Below are positions 62,201 to 64,000 of a stretch of 64,000 nt of DNA, piece by piece (position 1 is the stretch's first letter; every line of letters begins with the position of its first letter). The DNA is taken from positions 1 through 64,000 of the forward strand of contig NW_024468288.1 of assembly GCF_002104995.1 (NCBI RefSeq), given 5' to 3'. The notes under the pieces were generated by a model. The model saw only the letters and a program-made list of their open reading frames with translations, did no database searches and had not been told where the DNA came from. The stretch is from Linderina pennispora (lineage: Eukaryota; Kickxellomycota; Kickxellomycetes; Kickxellales; Kickxellaceae). The position numbers were made by a program, and so were the translations under genes.

Positions 62201-64000
62201 GCCGTCAGAATCTGGCTGCTCTCAGAGGCGTGGAGATCGCCCGCAACGCGATTCTCCGGTTCAACGATGGCCGGGATAGGCAGCTGGGTTCCTGGCGCAT
62301 TCGGGTGGGCCAGCCTGGGCAGCATATCCTCGCGCGGCACGGACCTCCAGCTGAACGACGCGCCAATGAACCCAATGTCGGTCGACCCAGCAATATCAGC
62401 ATAGCTCGGCCGCTTGCCATGGGGAAGACCAGCAGCCGTGTATTCGTCATGGTGCTTGCGGGATTCGGTCTGAAGCAGATATTGGGAGTTTCCTCTTCGG
62501 ACATAAACTTGGCAACGCGGTCCAGTGACACTTTGGCCTGCAGGCAGAACGAGAAGAAGTCGGGCAGCTGGTCGATTGGCCCCCGCAGCGTCTTGAACAG
62601 CGCCAGCGCAGTGAACGCCGTCGACGCCGTCAGCTGGTAGCCCATGACCTTAGTGTAGACACCGAATGTGGCCAGAGTGACAAACACGGGCGCCATAAAG
62701 AACACCAGAATCGAGTATGTCAGCTGCAAGTAGCGCGAACGCAGGACGCGCAGCTCGTTGGCACGCACACTGGCGATCTCCGACTCGAACTGGCGCTCCC
62801 AGGCAAAGAACTTGATGATGCGCACACCCTGCAGTATCTCGTTCATCAAGCTCATACGACGGTCGCTGACCTTCATGAGCTGGTTCTGGATCACGCCCCA
62901 CACAGACACAAGTCTGTACTGGATCGGTGCCAGGACCAAAATCGCGCCCAAGCCTGCAATCGATGCCATCCCCAGCAGCTGGTACAGCATCACCACCGTG
63001 ATAATGATCTGTGCGGGCAGCTGGTACAGGAAGTGCATGTACGATGCGACCTCGGAGACCTTGTGCGCATCTACCGCCATCAGGTTGGTGATCTTTCCCA
63101 GCGACGACGCACCGTCCTCATCATCGCTGCCGTCGTCCTGGCTCGGCCCCTTCTTGTCAGTAGCACCCGAGTCTTGCTCGCTGCCTGCCTTCTCTGCCGA
63201 TGTGGCTGCGTCGCGACGGCGCAGGCTCTTGGCATAGACCTCGCCGATGATGATCGACTTCATCTGAATTCCGATTTTGCGGCCAATCCACAGCGCCTGG
63301 CTCTGGCACACAGTTGCAACAGTGCCACCAGCCATCAATCCGCTGACACACCAGTACGCCTGCTCACGCGTGTAGATAGACGGGTCCTCGATGTACCGCA
63401 GAATACGCTTGAGCAGGAAAGGACCAGTGAAGAGGAACACAGTGCAGACCAGCGTCCACAGACTCTGGGTCAGCAGGCGGTACCGGAAGAACCACAGCAA
63501 GCGCACCGTCAATGAGCGGTCATCAGACCCGTGCTTGCGGACGTAGTCGCGCGAATCCCTGTACCATTCGGCACACACGCGCATCGACCGGTCCTCGGGC
63601 ATCAGATCATACACATCATTGGGCTCCAGGGGCCGGTTGTACCCAAGCCAGATCATCGGGTCCATCCACGAGAAAAACATCAGCTGCATAATCGACGCAG
63701 TCTTCTCGGGCGCCTCCGGATGCTTCTGTGATGCACCGACGGGCGCATTGGCCGGCAGGCCGTGGCGCCGACGCTGTGCTGTGAAGCTGGCCAGGAACAG
63801 AACAAGCGAGATTGCCGCCATCACCATCTCGACCGCCGGGAACCGCACGGGGTGCTTTGTGTGCTTGCGCTCGACATAGTCCAGAATGGCCGACCGTGTC
63901 TTGACAAAGTCAATAAAGAACCCAACCGTAAACAGCAGCCGCAGGTGCGGCGAGGGCGAGGGCGTGCGTGTGCTGGAGCGGAAGTACATGTACACGCACA
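59292..64000 (-). CDS. ABCC/MRP-type ABC transporter, N-terminus beyond the window; two homopolymer frameshifts
   Basis: Minus-strand gene running off the right edge. Order: end of TMD0, linker (ASIMQLMFFSWMDPMIWLGY), TMD1 with ABCC signature helices, NBD1 (Walker A GPTGCGKTS, LSGGQKQR, VVMDDCLSAVDAH), a charged linker with KSKDSDGDKDKDKGK, TMD2, NBD2 (GRTGAGKST, NFSQGQRQLIALARAL, IILDEATASVD), and stop 59292. NBD1 has Asp where the catalytic Glu would be, as is normal in MRPs. Frame breaks occur at the A-run 62489-62491 (one base short) and 61815-61818 (one base extra), with perfect homology either side, so assembly error is likely. It should export glutathione or other conjugates from the vacuole or plasma membrane. 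The pseudogene at 10.8-14.1 kb is a relative. Confidence 0.93.

Overview
The window is nuclear DNA of an early-diverging fungus. It has short spliceosomal introns (77 to 140 bp), fungal-type Zn2Cys6, P450, LtrA and F-box genes, secreted trypsin-like proteases, a DIRS-type retroelement and a Fanzor. Kickxellomycotina (Zoopagomycota) is my best guess from the gene families, but this is inference and no marker gene settles it.

Layout. (1) 1-10.6 kb is an AT-rich nest of mobile elements. A transposon-borne gene on the minus strand is split into 1-1313 and 9726-10007 by an insertion with a 3-bp target duplication (ACT) on each side. The inserted unit (1314-9725) has a HARBI1-like DDE transposase, a paralogue of the very gene it interrupts (ORF1), and 397-bp direct terminal repeats, each with a perfect 60-bp-arm hairpin. 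Its right repeat is itself split by a complete DIRS-like tyrosine-recombinase retrotransposon (5458-9621) with gag, RT-RNase H, YR, inverted repeats and an internal complementary region. (2) 10.6-17.8 kb is a gene graveyard: a decayed MRP-type ABC transporter, a frameshifted HXXXD acyltransferase, duplicated promoter-like DNA and a copia tail. (3) 17.8-34 kb is ordinary gene-dense DNA: F-box-like protein, two divergent S1 proteases, queuine tRNA-ribosyltransferase, a Zn2Cys6 regulator, an SDR, an M3 oligopeptidase, mitochondrial NDK and a cytochrome P450. (4) 34.3-39.6 kb is a five-gene tandem array of small tubby/LURP-like (DUF6593-like) proteins, with a truncated sixth copy marking a segmental duplication. 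(5) 39.6-46.7 kb has a conserved hypothetical gene, Ran GTPase and two tandem LtrA-family membrane proteins. (6) 46.9-49.4 kb holds a Fanzor (eukaryotic TnpB homologue), broken by one homopolymer frameshift and one in-frame UGA. (7) 50-64 kb has an RGG-tailed acidic protein, an acid-lipase/steryl-ester-hydrolase-like protein, a CorA-type transporter with GVN in place of GMN, an Ala/Glu-rich protein, USB1 (U6 snRNA 3' phosphodiesterase) and an ABCC transporter running off the window end.

Two cross-cutting points. Otherwise intact genes (M3 peptidase, Ala/Glu-rich protein, ABCC transporter) and the Fanzor each carry single-base indels in homopolymer runs, which looks like residual assembly error and should be checked before any of them is called a pseudogene. 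The most interesting items are the Fanzor, the ORF1/transposase/hairpin element family, and the compact DIRS element with no room for a methyltransferase domain. No tRNA, rRNA or CRISPR array was recognised.
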